This document shows positions 50,938 to 64,000 of a DNA stretch of 64,000 nt, in pieces (the first letter of the stretch is position 1; each line of letters opens with the position of its first letter). The notes under the pieces are model-generated. The model had not been told where the DNA came from. It made no database searches and saw only the letters and a list, made by a program, of their open reading frames with translations. Both the position numbers and the translations under genes were made by a program. Source of the DNA: Enterovibrio gelatinilyticus (GTDB lineage Bacteria; Pseudomonadota; Gammaproteobacteria; Enterobacterales; Vibrionaceae); assembly GCF_028683095.1 (NCBI RefSeq), contig NZ_JAJUBC010000031.1:1-64000 (forward strand). Direction: 5' to 3'.

Positions 50938-52302
50938 TTATTTACCGATACAGAACGAGCTAAATATTCGCCCGAGTAGATCATCTGAACTAAATTCGCC
51001 GGTAATCTCACTGAGATATTGTTGCGCGATACGTAACTCTTCCGCGAGGATTTCTCCCGCCATATAACCTTCGAGTTGGTCTCTTCCGATATCAAGATGT
51101 CGTGACGCGGCATCAAGTGCTTCTAAGTGACGACGACGGGCCATAAAGCCACCTTCTGTTGCGCCTGAGAAGCCCATACACGCTTTTAGATGCTCTCGAA
51201 GCGCATCTACTCCAGCACCTGATTTAGCGCTGAGTCGAATTAACGTAGGCTGACTCGCGTGGCAAATGCCCAGCGACTCTTCGGTGACGTCAGCTTTATT
51301 GCGTATCACCGTCATTCCCATATTTGGAGGCAGTCGGTCAATAAATTCAGGCCAAATTTCTTCTGGTGATGTGGCATCGGTGGTCGTGCCATCTACCATG
51401 AACAGCACGCGGTCAGCTTGGGCTATTTCATCCCACGCGCGCTCAATACCAATGCGTTCCACTTCATCAGAGGCGTCGCGAAGGCCAGCAGTATCGATGA
51501 TATGTAACGGCATGCCGTCGATGTGGATATGTTCACGAAGCACGTCACGGGTCGTACCGGCAATGTCGGTGACAATCGCGCTTTCTTTGCCTGAAAGTGC
51601 ATTCAACAGACTAGATTTGCCCGCATTTGGGCGACCTGCAATGACGACTTTCATCCCTTCACGAATGATAGCGCCTTGATTGGCTTCTTTGCGAACGCCG
51701 CTGAGTGTATCAATAATGCCATTCAGATCGTTGGCGACCTTTCCGTCAGAAAGAAAATCGATTTCTTCATCAGGGAAGTCAATGGCTGCTTCAACGTAGA
51801 TGCGCAGGTGGATTAGTGCTTCCACCAATGAATTTACTTTGGTGGAGAAAGCGCCTTGTAAGCTTTGAAGCGCACTCTTTGCTGCCTGTTCAGAACTGGC
51901 ATCAATCAAATCCGCAATGGCTTCAGCTTGCGCAAGGTCGAGTTTGTCATTCAAAAAGGCACGTTCGGAGAATTCTCCTGGGCGTGCAGTGCGAATGCCT
52001 TCAATCTCGACGATACGCTTGATCAGCATGTCCATGATGACAGGGCCACCGTGGCCTTGAAGTTCCAGCACATCCTCGCCAGTAAAAGAATTTGGCGATT
52101 GAAAATATAGAGCAATTCCCTGATCCAGCGCGTTACCTTCGATATCTTTAAATGGAAGGTATTCTGCTCGACGAACAGGAAGTTCGCGTCCAGTGACGGC
52201 GATGGCCACTTCTTTGGCTTTTGGGCCAGATACGCGAATGATACCTACGCCGCCGCGTCCTGGTGGGGTTGCCTGCGCAACAATAGTGTCTGAATGAGTC
52301 AT
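50938..52302 (-). CDS. mnmE: tRNA modification GTPase MnmE (TrmE)
   Basis: GTPase partner of MnmG. I start at the ATG at 52302 ([20 protein letters not shown]), giving 454 residues, exactly the E. coli length. Walker [13 protein letters not shown] is near residue 223, the GTP-specific NKAD follows, and the C-terminus ends in the family signature CIGK. The upstream frame to 52392 is not family-like. Confidence 0.97.
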   Translation of the reverse strand: MTHSDTIVAQATPPGRGGVGIIRVSGPKAKEVAIAVTGRELPVRRAEYLPFKDIEGNALDQGIALYFQSPNSFTGEDVLELQGHGGPVIMDMLIKRIVEIEGIRTARPGEFSERAFLNDKLDLAQAEAIADLIDASSEQAAKSALQSLQGAFSTKVNSLVEALIHLRIYVEAAIDFPDEEIDFLSDGKVANDLNGIIDTLSGVRKEANQGAIIREGMKVVIAGRPNAGKSSLLNALSGKESAIVTDIAGTTRDVLREHIHIDGMPLHIIDTAGLRDASDEVERIGIERAWDEIAQADRVLFMVDGTTTDATSPEEIWPEFIDRLPPNMGMTVIRNKADVTEESLGICHASQPTLIRLSAKSGAGVDALREHLKACMGFSGATEGGFMARRRHLEALDAASRHLDIGRDQLEGYMAGEILAEELRIAQQYLSEITGEFSSDDLLGRIFSSFCIGK

Positions 52303-52380
52303 GAAGCTAAACCTGCTGCGGAAAATGTTGCTTAGTGTATACCAATTATACGAATTGGCAGTGTCGCATGCATAAAGAAG

Positions 52381-52403
52381 AAAGGCGGCCATTGGCCGCC
52401 TTA
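52381..52403 (-). terminator. Weak terminator after yidC
   Basis: Arms AAGGCGGCC and GGCCGCCTT with loop AT; the minus-strand tail is T-rich (TTCTTC) but not a pure run, so partial read-through into mnmE is possible. Confidence 0.6.
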
Positions 52404-52419
52404 GTCACTGTTAGAGCGA

Positions 52420-54039
52420 TTACTTGCGGGTATGGAGACCTTTTTTCTCCAATGCGCGGTAAATCAGCGTCTGTTGAATCAGTGTCACGATGTTCGATAC
52501 CAACCAGTACAGTACCAGACCGGCTGGGAACCATAGGAAGAACACGGTAAACATCACTGGCATGAAGTTCATGATCTTCTGCTGCATTGGATCGGTCACT
52601 GTGCTTGGGCTCATCTTCTGGATAAGGAACATAGACGCACCCATCAGAAGTGGCAGCACATAGTATGGATCTGGCGCTGACAAATCTTGAATCCAAAGCA
52701 TGAACGGCGCATGGCGCAGCTCAACCGATTCCATCAATGCCCAGTAAAGTGCAATGAAAATTGGCATTTGAAGGATAAGAGGAAGACAGCCACCCAGCGG
52801 GTTCACTTTCTCTTTCTTATACAGCTCCATCATTTCTTGGCTCATGCGCTGGCGGTCATCACCAATGCGCTCACGCATTTCAGCCAGTTTTGGCTGTAGC
52901 ATGCGCATTTTCGCCATCGAGGTGTACTGCGCTTTAGTTAGCGGGTACATCACACCACGAACGATGAAGGTTAGGATGATAATTGCTACACCCCAGTTAC
53001 CAACGAAGCCATGGATGGTAGCGAGTAGCCAGTGCAGTGGGCTTGCAATAAACCATAACCAACCGTAGTCAACGGTCAGATTTAGGTTAGGTGCAGTGGC
53101 TTCCATTTGGTCTTGAAGTTTCGGACCTACCCACAAAGTTGCATCCATAGTGGCAGAGGTGCCAGCCGCAACAGTCATGGTCGGGTAACGAACACCAATG
53201 AAGCCTTGGCCATTGCTAGTACGCGTGTACAGATTCGCTTCGCCTTCAGCGTGTGGGATCCACGCTGCAACGAAGTAGTGCTGCATCATGGCTGCCCAGC
53301 CATCTTTTGCGATAGTCAGGTTAAGGTTCTTATCCTGCATATCATCGAAGCTGTATTTTTTGTATTTGGTGTCATCAGCAGAATAAGCGCCACCTGTGTA
53401 TGTCGGCATCGTTAGGCTGCCACCGTCATCCATCAGGTTTTGTTTTAGCTGTGCATACATTTGAACCGTGGCAGCTTTTTCGCTTTCGTTGTCGACGGTG
53501 TAGTCAACATCAACCGCGTAGTCACCACGTTTTAAGATGAATGTCTTAGTGTAAGTGATGCCATCTTTCACTAGCGTCATCGGTACACGAAGTTCTTCTT
53601 GACCGTCAGCCAGAGAAAACTCAGTGCCGTTTACCGAAAACTCTGCACGACCATCAACCGTGTCGACGCCATCAGGGCCAATCAAACCACTTTGTGCAAC
53701 GAAAACATGATTTGGCTGATTTTTCAGTAGAACGAACTTGTTGTCCGAGTCGAATTCCGCGTCGTACTTGTTCAATTCGGCATGAACAACGTCACCGCCT
53801 TGTGTATCAACGGTCAGAGTCAGCACGTCACTGTGGATAGTGATCAGCTTATTAGAGACGGAATCCTGCGTCAGAGGCTGAGACGCATCTGATCCGGCAG
53901 GTACATCACCACTGTGTTGTGCTTGCTGTGTTACGCCTTGACCCTGTGGTTGAGGGTTGGTTGCTTCATTCCAGTTGAGGTACAACATGAAAGAAACAAA
54001 CGTAAGGGCAATCAACAGAATATTACGTTGAGAATCCAT
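52420..54039 (-). CDS. yidC: Membrane protein insertase YidC
   Basis: Inserts and folds inner-membrane proteins, alone or with SecYEG. 539 residues: an N-terminal membrane segment ([20 protein letters not shown]), a large periplasmic beta-supersandwich domain (about 60-340), and five C-terminal membrane segments with the conserved Arg in [17 protein letters not shown]. The Gram-negative length is typical. It is 2 bases after yidD. Confidence 0.97.
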   Translation of the reverse strand: MDSQRNILLIALTFVSFMLYLNWNEATNPQPQGQGVTQQAQHSGDVPAGSDASQPLTQDSVSNKLITIHSDVLTLTVDTQGGDVVHAELNKYDAEFDSDNKFVLLKNQPNHVFVAQSGLIGPDGVDTVDGRAEFSVNGTEFSLADGQEELRVPMTLVKDGITYTKTFILKRGDYAVDVDYTVDNESEKAATVQMYAQLKQNLMDDGGSLTMPTYTGGAYSADDTKYKKYSFDDMQDKNLNLTIAKDGWAAMMQHYFVAAWIPHAEGEANLYTRTSNGQGFIGVRYPTMTVAAGTSATMDATLWVGPKLQDQMEATAPNLNLTVDYGWLWFIASPLHWLLATIHGFVGNWGVAIIILTFIVRGVMYPLTKAQYTSMAKMRMLQPKLAEMRERIGDDRQRMSQEMMELYKKEKVNPLGGCLPLILQMPIFIALYWALMESVELRHAPFMLWIQDLSAPDPYYVLPLLMGASMFLIQKMSPSTVTDPMQQKIMNFMPVMFTVFFLWFPAGLVLYWLVSNIVTLIQQTLIYRALEKKGLHTRK

Positions 54040-54041
54040 TG

Positions 54042-54302
54042 CTAATTGTCTCGATTATTAGGATGACGCGGGGGCACAGGATCGTACCCACCATGATTAA
54101 GAGGATGGCATTTTAATAAACGTTTGCTCGCGAACCAACACCCTTTTGCAACACCGTGATGGGTGACCGCTTCTATGGCATATTGGGAGCATGTCGGTGT
54201 GAATCGACAGCGAGGCCCTAGCAGAGGGCTAATGAGGAGTTGGTACCCGCGAAATAGCCCAATGACTATTTTTTTCGCGGTGGTTGAGATAAACGTTGCC
54301 AT
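54042..54302 (-). CDS. yidD: Membrane protein insertion efficiency factor YidD
   Basis: An 86-residue membrane-associated protein with the conserved [17 protein letters not shown] and [12 protein letters not shown] motifs. It is thought to assist YidC. Its start overlaps the 3' end of rnpA by 37 bases, the arrangement typical of the rpmH-rnpA-yidD-yidC cluster. Confidence 0.94.
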   Translation of the reverse strand: MATFISTTAKKIVIGLFRGYQLLISPLLGPRCRFTPTCSQYAIEAVTHHGVAKGCWFASKRLLKCHPLNHGGYDPVPPRHPNNRDN

Positions 54303-54625
54303 AACTTATCGAGCAGCACTCTCAGTTCTTCGTTACTGAGCTCATTTGCACTTTTCTTTGCGATCACAACAAAATCCTTCGCTGGCAGCGAGTGCTGACG
54401 CAGACGAAAACTTTCACGAACGAGTCGCTTAAAGCGATTACGGTCGACGGCAAGTTTGATTTGTTTTTTTGGCACAGCCTGACCTAAACGTGGACAGTCA
54501 AGAGTGTTTTTGCGGGCAAGTATAGTTAAGTGTGGTGAGCCAGCGCGATGAGGTTGCTGGAAGACAGAGTTGAAATGTTCGGGAGTTAACAGACGTAACT
54601 CCCGAGAAAAAGCTAGCTTATTCAC
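54266..54625 (-). CDS. rnpA: Ribonuclease P protein component
   Basis: Basic 119-residue protein subunit of RNase P for 5' maturation of tRNAs. The RNR motif region [12 protein letters not shown] is present. The start codon is GTG at 54625 ([18 protein letters not shown]). It begins 16 bases after the rpmH stop and overlaps yidD at its end. Confidence 0.95.
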   Translation of the reverse strand: MNKLAFSRELRLLTPEHFNSVFQQPHRAGSPHLTILARKNTLDCPRLGQAVPKKQIKLAVDRNRFKRLVRESFRLRQHSLPAKDFVVIAKKSANELSNEELRVLLDKLWQRLSQPPRKK

Positions 54626-54641
54626 AAATAATCACTAGGGA

Positions 54642-54776
54642 TTATTTTGAAAGCTTGCTACGGCCTTTCGCACGGCGAGCGGCGATAACCTTACGACCGT
54701 TCTTAGTTGCCATGCGCGCACGGAAACCGTGAGTGCGCTTACGCTTTAGAACTGAAGGTTGAAAAGTGCGTTTCAT
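54642..54776 (-). CDS. rpmH: 50S ribosomal protein L34
   Basis: A 44-residue very basic ribosomal protein, starting [19 protein letters not shown] and ending [10 protein letters not shown]. Conserved across bacteria at this location, first in the rpmH-rnpA-yidD-yidC unit and divergent from dnaA. It is below the size limit of many ORF scans. Confidence 0.98.
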   Translation of the reverse strand: MKRTFQPSVLKRKRTHGFRARMATKNGRKVIAARRAKGRSKLSK

Positions 54777-54863
54777 GGTTTCTACCTTAAAATTACTGAT
54801 CAGTTTTTAGGTTTGTTAACCCGACGTGGGACAAAGTCCGACGCCTCTCAACAAAGAGGGCGG

Positions 54864-54892
54864 ATTGTAATCACTGACTGACTTATAGTCAA
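54864..54892 (-). promoter_or_regulatory. rpmH promoter 1
   Basis: On the minus strand TTGACT (54887-54892), 17-base spacer, TACAAT (54864-54869), and a GC-rich discriminator (CCGCCC). Strong promoter fitting a ribosomal-protein gene. Confidence 0.85.
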
Positions 54893-54935
54893 TGTTAAAA
54901 CCACGAATGGTTTTATACCACCCTCAGGGCGCGCA

Positions 54936-54963
54936 ATTATACGTGGTCAAATGGCAATCGCAA
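54936..54963 (-). promoter_or_regulatory. rpmH promoter 2 (upstream)
   Basis: On the minus strand TTGCGA (54958-54963), 16-base spacer, TATAAT (54936-54941), then TGCGCGCC. A second stringent-looking promoter in tandem with promoter 1. Confidence 0.7.
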
Positions 54964-54979
54964 GGATCCTTTACCGATC

Positions 54980-55249
54980 TTATCCACTTTATTCTGTGTG
55001 TTAGTTGTGTGGGACATAAGGGTAGCTAGGGTATAACACATGCATAACTTATTTTTTGAGATCAAAATGAGGGGCGATCAAGCCAGTCTACTAAAGGAAG
55101 AACTAAAGGAAGAACGGCCAATAGATAAGGATCGGATCTTCGTTGATTTGCATTTTTTTCGCATGATTCTGTGAGTAAGTAGGGGGAATACTGTGTTGAT
55201 CGGCCAGTTAAATGTGCGATCTGTGTGTATAACTTCGATCTTATTCACT
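54980..55249. promoter_or_regulatory. dnaA control region with DnaA boxes
   Basis: The rpmH-dnaA gap (54777-55332) has no gene. It holds an exact DnaA box at 55224-55232 (TGTGTATAA, i.e. TTATACACA) and one-mismatch boxes at 54980-54988 (TTATCCACT) and 55241-55249 (TTATTCACT), together with several GATC sites. This fits autoregulation of dnaA as in E. coli. The dnaA promoter itself is not clear to me. Confidence 0.65.
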
Positions 55250-55332
55250 GCAAAAGAGATCTTCACGCTAGCGATCCTTGTCGTAGAAGTATAAAATTGC
55301 TTCCCTTTTCTTTATCAAGTGTGGAGTCAGAC

Positions 55333-56721
55333 GTGTCATCTTCGCTTTGGTTGCAGTGCCTTCAGCGCCTTCAGGAAGATCTTCCTGCAACAGAATTCAG
55401 CATGTGGGTTCGACCGCTTCAGGCGGAGTTAAATGACAATACTTTGACTTTGTTCGCGCCTAACCGTTTCGTTTTGGATTGGGTTCGCGATAAATACCTG
55501 AATAGTATTAATCAGTTATTGAACGAATTTTGTGGTAATGATTTGCCGATGTTGCGCTTTGAGGTCGGCAGTAAACCTGTTGCTGCTGTCGCACCGCCAA
55601 GTCAGCCAGTTGCGCCGGTACCGGCAGCGCCTGTGGCAAGACCTAATGTGGGCCGCACTTGGGAGCCAGCACCATCACCGGTTCAATCTGATGTTAATCA
55701 CCGATCGAATGTTAACCCTAAACATAAGTTCACTAACTTTGTTGAGGGTAAATCGAACCAATTGGCGCTTGCCGCTGCCCGACAGGTTGCAGATAACCCA
55801 GGCGCTGCTTACAACCCGCTATTTCTTTATGGCGGAACGGGTTTAGGTAAAACTCACTTGCTTCATGCCGTGGGTAATGCCATTAGCGATCGTAAAGTCG
55901 ATGCGCGTGTGGTGTATATGCACTCTGAACGTTTCGTTCAAGACATGGTAAAAGCGCTTCAGAATAACCAGATTGAAGAATTTAAACGCTACTATAGAAG
56001 TGTTGATGCATTGCTGATCGATGATATCCAATTCTTCGCAAATAAAGAGCGTTCTCAAGAAGAGTTTTTTCATACCTTTAATGCGTTGTTGGAAGGTAAC
56101 CAGCAAATCATTTTGACCTCTGATCGCTATCCAAAAGAGATCAGTGGTGTAGAAGATAGGTTGAAATCTCGCTTTGGCTGGGGCCTAACGGTTGCCATTG
56201 AGCCACCAGAGCTTGAAACTCGCGTCGCGATTTTGATGAAAAAGGCGGAAGGACATAATATTCGCCTGCCTGATGAAGTGGCATTTTTCATCGCAAAACG
56301 TCTGCGTTCGAATGTACGAGAGCTAGAAGGTGCGCTTAACCGAGTGATAGCAAATGCTAACTTCACTGGCCGAGCGATTACCATTGATTTCGTTCGTGAA
56401 GCCCTGCGTGACTTGCTCGCATTGCAAGAAAAACTCGTGACGATCGATAATATTCAGAAGACTGTCGCTGAGTACTATAAAATTAAGATGGCTGACTTGT
56501 TGTCGAAACGACGCAGTCGCTCAGTAGCGCGTCCTCGCCAAGTGGCGATGGCCCTGTCAAAAGAGCTCACTAACCACAGTCTTCCAGAAATTGGCGACGC
56601 ATTTGGTGGTCGAGATCATACTACGGTACTTCATGCGTGCCGAAAGATTGAACAGCTGCGCGAAGAAAGCCACGATATAAAAGAAGATTATTCCAACTTG
56701 ATCCGGACTCTGTCGTCTTAA
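55333..56721 (+). CDS. dnaA: Chromosomal replication initiator protein DnaA
   Basis: Binds DnaA boxes and melts oriC. I place the start at the GTG at 55333 ([18 protein letters not shown]), with GGAG upstream, giving 462 residues; the longer frame to 55225 adds non-homologous sequence. Domain I is residues 1-85, domain II a Pro/Ala/Val-rich linker, domain III an AAA+ module with Walker [10 protein letters not shown] at 167-175 and Walker [10 protein letters not shown], and domain IV the DNA-binding [11 protein letters not shown] helix. dnaN follows after 1 base. Confidence 0.97.
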   Translation: MSSSLWLQCLQRLQEDLPATEFSMWVRPLQAELNDNTLTLFAPNRFVLDWVRDKYLNSINQLLNEFCGNDLPMLRFEVGSKPVAAVAPPSQPVAPVPAAPVARPNVGRTWEPAPSPVQSDVNHRSNVNPKHKFTNFVEGKSNQLALAAARQVADNPGAAYNPLFLYGGTGLGKTHLLHAVGNAISDRKVDARVVYMHSERFVQDMVKALQNNQIEEFKRYYRSVDALLIDDIQFFANKERSQEEFFHTFNALLEGNQQIILTSDRYPKEISGVEDRLKSRFGWGLTVAIEPPELETRVAILMKKAEGHNIRLPDEVAFFIAKRLRSNVRELEGALNRVIANANFTGRAITIDFVREALRDLLALQEKLVTIDNIQKTVAEYYKIKMADLLSKRRSRSVARPRQVAMALSKELTNHSLPEIGDAFGGRDHTTVLHACRKIEQLREESHDIKEDYSNLIRTLSS

Positions 56722-56722
56722 T

Positions 56723-57823
56723 ATGAAATTTACTCTTACACGTGACCTATTTTTAAAGCCCCTGCAACAGGTATCTGGTGCGCTAGGGGGACGACCAACG
56801 TTACCGATTCTCGGTAATATTCTTTTGAAGGTTCAGTCTGGTCAGCTTTCGATGACTTGTACCGATCTTGAAGTTGAGTTGATTGCATCGATAGCATTAG
56901 ATGGCGAGTCGGAAGATGGCGCTGTCACTGTACCATCACGCAAATTCCTCGATATTTGTCGTGGTTTGCCTGATAGCGCGCCGATCAACTTCGCTGCAGA
57001 AGGCGATCGTGCGGTGATTCGATCCGGGCGTAGTCGATTTACGTTATCGACTTTGCCTGCTGATGATTTCCCAAACATTGAAGATTGGCAGAGCACTGTC
57101 GAATTCACCTTGGCTCAAGGTAATTTGCGCGCTTTGATTGAGAGCACTGCGTTCTCAATGGCAAACCAAGATGTGCGTTATTTCCTGAATGGCATGCTGT
57201 TAGAAACAGACGGTACAACGCTTCGTAGTGTTGCAACCGACGGACACCGTATGGCGGTGGGTACCACTGCGCTAGAAACGAGTTTAGACAACCAGCAGGT
57301 GATTGTTCCGCGTAAAGGCGTCACCGAACTGATGCGCTTGCTCGATCAACCTGATGCACCGGTCACCATTCAAATTGGTAGTGCCAATATTCGCGCGCAA
57401 GTTAACCAGTTTATATTCACGTCAAAATTGGTTGATGGCCGATTCCCCGATTATCGCCGTGTGATGCCGCAATCGACGAACAAAACGATGGAAGCGGGCT
57501 GCGATGAATTACGCCAAGCCTTATCACGTGCAGCAATCTTATCTAACGAGAAGTTTCGCGGCGTGCGCTTGAACGTGAGCAACGGTCAGTTGCGTATTTC
57601 AGCGCATAACCCTGAGCAGGAAGAAGCGGAAGAGTTTGTTGATGTTGACTACCAAGGCGACGATCTCGAGATTGGTTTTAACGTTAGCTATGTGCTAGAC
57701 GTGCTCAATACCTTGAAGTGTGACCAAGTCCGTTTTTCAATGTCGGATGGTACCGCAAGTACGCTCGTTGAAGACTGTAACAGTGACGATGCCATGTATG
57801 TGGTGATGCCGATCCGTCTTTAA
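56723..57823 (+). CDS. dnaN: DNA polymerase III sliding clamp (beta subunit)
   Basis: Ring-shaped processivity clamp, dimer of three-domain chains. 366 residues, as in E. coli, with the start [21 protein letters not shown] and C-terminal MYVVMPIRL (the hydrophobic-pocket end bound by polymerases). It lies 1 base after dnaA and 1 base before recF. Confidence 0.97.
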   Translation: MKFTLTRDLFLKPLQQVSGALGGRPTLPILGNILLKVQSGQLSMTCTDLEVELIASIALDGESEDGAVTVPSRKFLDICRGLPDSAPINFAAEGDRAVIRSGRSRFTLSTLPADDFPNIEDWQSTVEFTLAQGNLRALIESTAFSMANQDVRYFLNGMLLETDGTTLRSVATDGHRMAVGTTALETSLDNQQVIVPRKGVTELMRLLDQPDAPVTIQIGSANIRAQVNQFIFTSKLVDGRFPDYRRVMPQSTNKTMEAGCDELRQALSRAAILSNEKFRGVRLNVSNGQLRISAHNPEQEEAEEFVDVDYQGDDLEIGFNVSYVLDVLNTLKCDQVRFSMSDGTASTLVEDCNSDDAMYVVMPIRL

Positions 57824-57824
57824 T

Positions 57825-61344
<3,520 letters not shown>

Positions 61345-61384
61345 TTCTTCATTTACAGCGTTCGCTGCTTGAAAATTGTGTATC

Positions 61385-61410
61385 AAACGCCGCATTAGCG
61401 GCGTTTTTTT
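61385..61410 (+). terminator. Terminator after gyrB
   Basis: Arms AACGCCGC and GCGGCGTT with loop ATTA, followed by a seven-base T run. Confidence 0.9.
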
Positions 61411-61460
61411 ACGTAGCGTCATCTGTGTATTTAACTTGTTGATATATAAAGCTAAAAATC

Positions 61461-62399
61461 TTAAAAAAATGCACGTTGACGCTTAACGTGTATTGGTAGA
61501 GTAGGATCATTGCATGTATCGATGTTTTGGTCTTTATCTTTGGATGAATGTACCAGCACGTGATTCATGCCTTCACAAATTGTTAGATGCATATGATTTT
61601 TCCCCAAAACCTCTTCAAACCCCATCCCATTGGTTAGTCCAACCTGAAGATCGTTATCACCTTGTATGAATGTATGGGTCGGTTCAACGTTGATGCTATT
61701 GTCAGCGGGTCGATAAACATGCATGACTTGATATAAGGAATAGCGGAACGTCGGAATACGACGTCTAAATGTTCATCGCCATATTGAATATCCTTACCCT
61801 AGTTTATGGACTCAAGGATAGCTTTAACTTGTTTGGTATATTGTGGTGCGCGTAATTGATATTGCTTGATGAGGTTTTCAGCAAAAGAAGGGCAGGCGTT
61901 GCGATCAGTACTAACGAATTTATACATGTCGTTTGCGCTACGAGTAAAGCAATGAGCCCACCTTCACTATGCCCGATAAGATTAAATATCCTAAAGCCGT
62001 TTACATCTGAAAGTGTTTGAATGATGGAGTGTACATCTTTCACATACACATCAATGGTGAGATCAGACTCTGATAACGATGGGATATATGATCTACCAAC
62101 CCCTCGTTTATCGAAACGAAAACTGACGTATTGGTGGTTTAGAAGGCTGGTGGATATCATTTATAACTTTTGATTTCGCAAAGCCTTTTGATTGCCGTTT
62201 CTATCTGTAAGGCCAGATCCCCGATTAATATTGAAACAGCGCTGTTGTTGAATTGTTCGTCAGTGACAAGAGTCCCTGATATCAATCCACCCTCTACTTC
62301 AATGTCGATCTCTAATTCACGCGTTGCTAACCGTCCTGATACGAAGACACAGAAATGTTTCACATGGAACACTTGATCATGGGTCTCGCTTTCTCTCAC
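61461..62399 (-). pseudogene. Decayed alpha/beta-hydrolase gene
   Basis: Fragments of one alpha/beta-hydrolase lie in order in three frames. They are an N-terminal strand region (62399-62220); a GSGLTDRNGN oxyanion region, then an in-frame TAA at 62161-62163, RFDKRGVGRS and the nucleophile elbow GHSEGG (to about 61890); then CPSFAENLIK, LRAPQYTKQV and a TAG at 61799-61801, followed by VVFRRSAIPYIKS and DPLTIASTLN; and finally IQGDNDLQVG and the catalytic-His region EGMNHVLV (to 61461). That is at least three frameshifts and two stops, so no full enzyme can be made. The 5' region overlaps a parS-like site (62356). Confidence 0.85.
62356..62371. other. parS-like site in the hydrolase pseudogene
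   Basis: TGTTTCACATGGAACA; the complement matches TGTTNCACGTGAAACA with one mismatch. It lies at the 5' end of the pseudogene. Confidence 0.6.
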
Positions 62400-62741
62400 T
62401 ATTAATTAAACCGAGGCTCATGGCCCTACTTTTTCAAATTTCATTTTCATCGAGATAGCGGGTTTAATGTTCACGAAGCTATGGCTCTACCAATGTCCAG
62501 TGACCGGGCTGAAAGTCTAATGAGGTATGGATATTCGCTGTTCGAGTCCGCCAACGTCTACTTGTCACTCTATCTTAGTGTTGCTCAGGGAAGTGAGCGT
62601 AGCTAGGTGAACTGAGAACAATGTCGAATAGATGTCAGTAGGAATATTGCGATTGATAATAGCGAGATCGGAGGGGATGCTTGAAATATGAAGCCAGTTA
62701 GTGAATAACTGGCTCTCAAATAGTTAGGATTTTTCGCTCAC
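62400..62741. other. Gene-free stretch between the pseudogene and avtA
   Basis: No open frame, RNA gene or family similarity that I recognise. A hairpin AGCCAGTTA/TAACTGGCT at about 62692-62714 lies downstream of avtA and may weakly terminate it, though no T run follows. The stretch may be further decayed sequence. Confidence 0.5.
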
Positions 62742-62757
62742 TGTTTCACGTGAAACA
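62742..62757. other. parS: Perfect parS site
   Basis: TGTTTCACGTGAAACA, a 16-bp perfect palindrome equal to the bacterial parS consensus, directly abutting the avtA stop codon and about 13.7 kb from oriC. ParB is encoded at 44543-45436. Confidence 0.93.
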
Positions 62758-64000
62758 TTACCCTTCAAGATAGGCTTTTTGAACTTCTTCGGCGAGAATC
62801 TCGATGCCTTTTTGGATCTTCTCATCATCCTGAACATAGTTCATTCGTAAGCACTGACGTGTATGTTCCCACCCACTGTCTGAGCCAATAAAGAAGTATT
62901 CACCTGGAACAATGAGTAAGCCTCTTGCTTTCAAACGCTGGTAAAGTTCTTTTGTTGTGATTGGCAGTTCATCAAACCAAAGCCACAGAAAAATAGCGCC
63001 TTCAGGTTTATGAATTTTGAAACGAGGATCGGGAATTGCATTCTGAAGAAGCTCTACACTTCGCTGTGCCTTGGCTTGGTAAAACGGCTTTATAACAGAT
63101 TCGCTTAGATGAATCAGGTCGCCGCTTTTCAGCATTTCATTGGCTAGCGCAGGGCCAACGCCACAGGGTGATAAACTCACGATCCCGTTGATATTTGTGA
63201 GGGCTGTGATCGTTTCTTCTGCGGCGACAATGATGCCACATCGAACACCTGGTAAACCTAACTTTGAAAGGCTAGAGCAGAGAATCGTATTTTCATTCCA
63301 AAAGGGTTTTACGTCTTCAAAAATGATATTAGGGAATGGCACGCCGTAAGCGTTGTCGATGATGAGTGGGATATTATGTTTTCGAGCCAGAACATCAAGC
63401 TGAGCGATCTCATCATCTGTTAGAACATTACCGGTAGGGTTTGTTGGTCTGGAAGCACAGATGGCACTGACTGACTCATCAATCTCAAGGGATGAAAAGT
63501 CCACATGATATTTAAACTGGCGATTATCTAAATACTCGATGGTGGGTTTAAAGCTAGTAAACATGTCATGAGACAAACCTGAGTCTGCATATCCAATATA
63601 TTCCGGTGTTAATGGCAAAAGAATCTTCTTAAAACTGCCATCGTTGTAATGACCGGCAAAGAGATTAAATAAGTAAAAGAAGGCACATTGGCTGCCGTTT
63701 GTCAGCATGATGTTTTTACTTGTTATTGGCCATCCGTAGGTGTCACTCAGCATTGTGGCTAGAGATTCTATAAATGCAGTTTTACCTTGTGGACCGTCAT
63801 AGTTTGATAGTGCTGCAACGAGTGTTCCATCGTCTAGCATTTGTTGGCTAAGCGCAGCAAAGTGATGGGTCATTTCAGGGATGGCTGCTGGGTTGCCACC
63901 ACCCAGCATTATGGCATCTGGATTTCTTAAGCCATCATTTAGATCATCCATCAATTGTGTAATGCCAGAGTGTTGAGAAAACTTGGTTCCAAATTTTGAA
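62758..64000 (-). CDS. avtA: Valine--pyruvate aminotransferase (partial, start beyond the window)
   Basis: PLP-dependent fold-type I transaminase that makes valine with alanine as donor. At least 413 residues are in view. The frame stays open to the window end, where it reads QHSGITQLMDDL, the family's normal N-terminal region, so the first ATG/TTG at 63954 is not the real start; the true start lies a few codons outside. Motifs include SRPTNPTGNVLTDDE, IDNAYGVPFP and the PLP lysine in SLSKLGLPG. E. coli AvtA is 417 residues. It complements the ilv operon functionally. Confidence 0.93.
   Translation of the reverse strand, partial: SKFGTKFSQHSGITQLMDDLNDGLRNPDAIMLGGGNPAAIPEMTHHFAALSQQMLDDGTLVAALSNYDGPQGKTAFIESLATMLSDTYGWPITSKNIMLTNGSQCAFFYLFNLFAGHYNDGSFKKILLPLTPEYIGYADSGLSHDMFTSFKPTIEYLDNRQFKYHVDFSSLEIDESVSAICASRPTNPTGNVLTDDEIAQLDVLARKHNIPLIIDNAYGVPFPNIIFEDVKPFWNENTILCSSLSKLGLPGVRCGIIVAAEETITALTNINGIVSLSPCGVGPALANEMLKSGDLIHLSESVIKPFYQAKAQRSVELLQNAIPDPRFKIHKPEGAIFLWLWFDELPITTKELYQRLKARGLLIVPGEYFFIGSDSGWEHTRQCLRMNYVQDDEKIQKGIEILAEEVQKAYLEG

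Overview
This 64 kb window is the replication-origin region of the large chromosome of a gamma-proteobacterium, most likely a member of the Vibrionaceae. The evidence is the gene content and order (mnmG, rsmG, parAB and the atp operon on one side of oriC; mioC, mnmE, yidC, yidD, rnpA, rpmH, dnaA, dnaN, recF and gyrB on the other), Vibrio-like protein sequences, an SpoOM-family protein and a LysM protein beside dprA. I cannot fix the genus from the sequence alone; an Enterovibrio, Grimontia or Photobacterium relative is possible.

Layout. At the left edge a strong rRNA-type promoter faces out of the window (minus strand), so an rrn operon probably lies just outside. Positions 236-14424 hold a housekeeping block familiar from E. 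coli min 73-74: yrdA, yrdB, aroE, hemF, tsaC, purEK (with a PurR box), yrdD, smg, dprA, a LysM protein, def, fmt, rsmB and trkAH. Positions 14515-22404 hold hlyIII, spo0M, a diguanylate cyclase, a small unannotated ORF, yihD, ccoG, srkA, dsbA and an acyltransferase. Then come comM and, divergently, the branched-chain amino acid operon ilvLGMEDA with its leader-peptide attenuator. Two tandem XRE regulators, glmS, a DeoR-type regulator, seven tRNA genes in one transcription unit, glmU, the F1Fo ATP synthase operon, parAB, rsmG and mnmG all lie on the minus strand, running away from oriC (about 48870-49150).

Right of oriC lie mioC, a membrane protein with a degenerate GGDEF domain, mnmE, yidC, yidD, rnpA, rpmH and, divergently, dnaA-dnaN-recF-gyrB. 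After gyrB there is a decayed alpha/beta-hydrolase gene, a quiet stretch, and the 3' part of avtA, whose start lies beyond the window. Four parS-like sites, one of them a perfect 16-bp palindrome, sit between recF and avtA; with parAB 13-17 kb away they look like the chromosome's origin-proximal centromere.

Most of the window is ordinary core genome. I did not find a defence island, prophage, transposon, integron or CRISPR array. The items most worth a second look are the parS cluster, the degenerate GGDEF protein next to oriC, a 57-codon ORF with highly-expressed-type codons and its own promoter, tandem XRE paralogues with nearby repeated palindromes, a strong inverted repeat between comM and ilvL, and a gene order that suggests an inversion across the origin compared with Vibrio cholerae.
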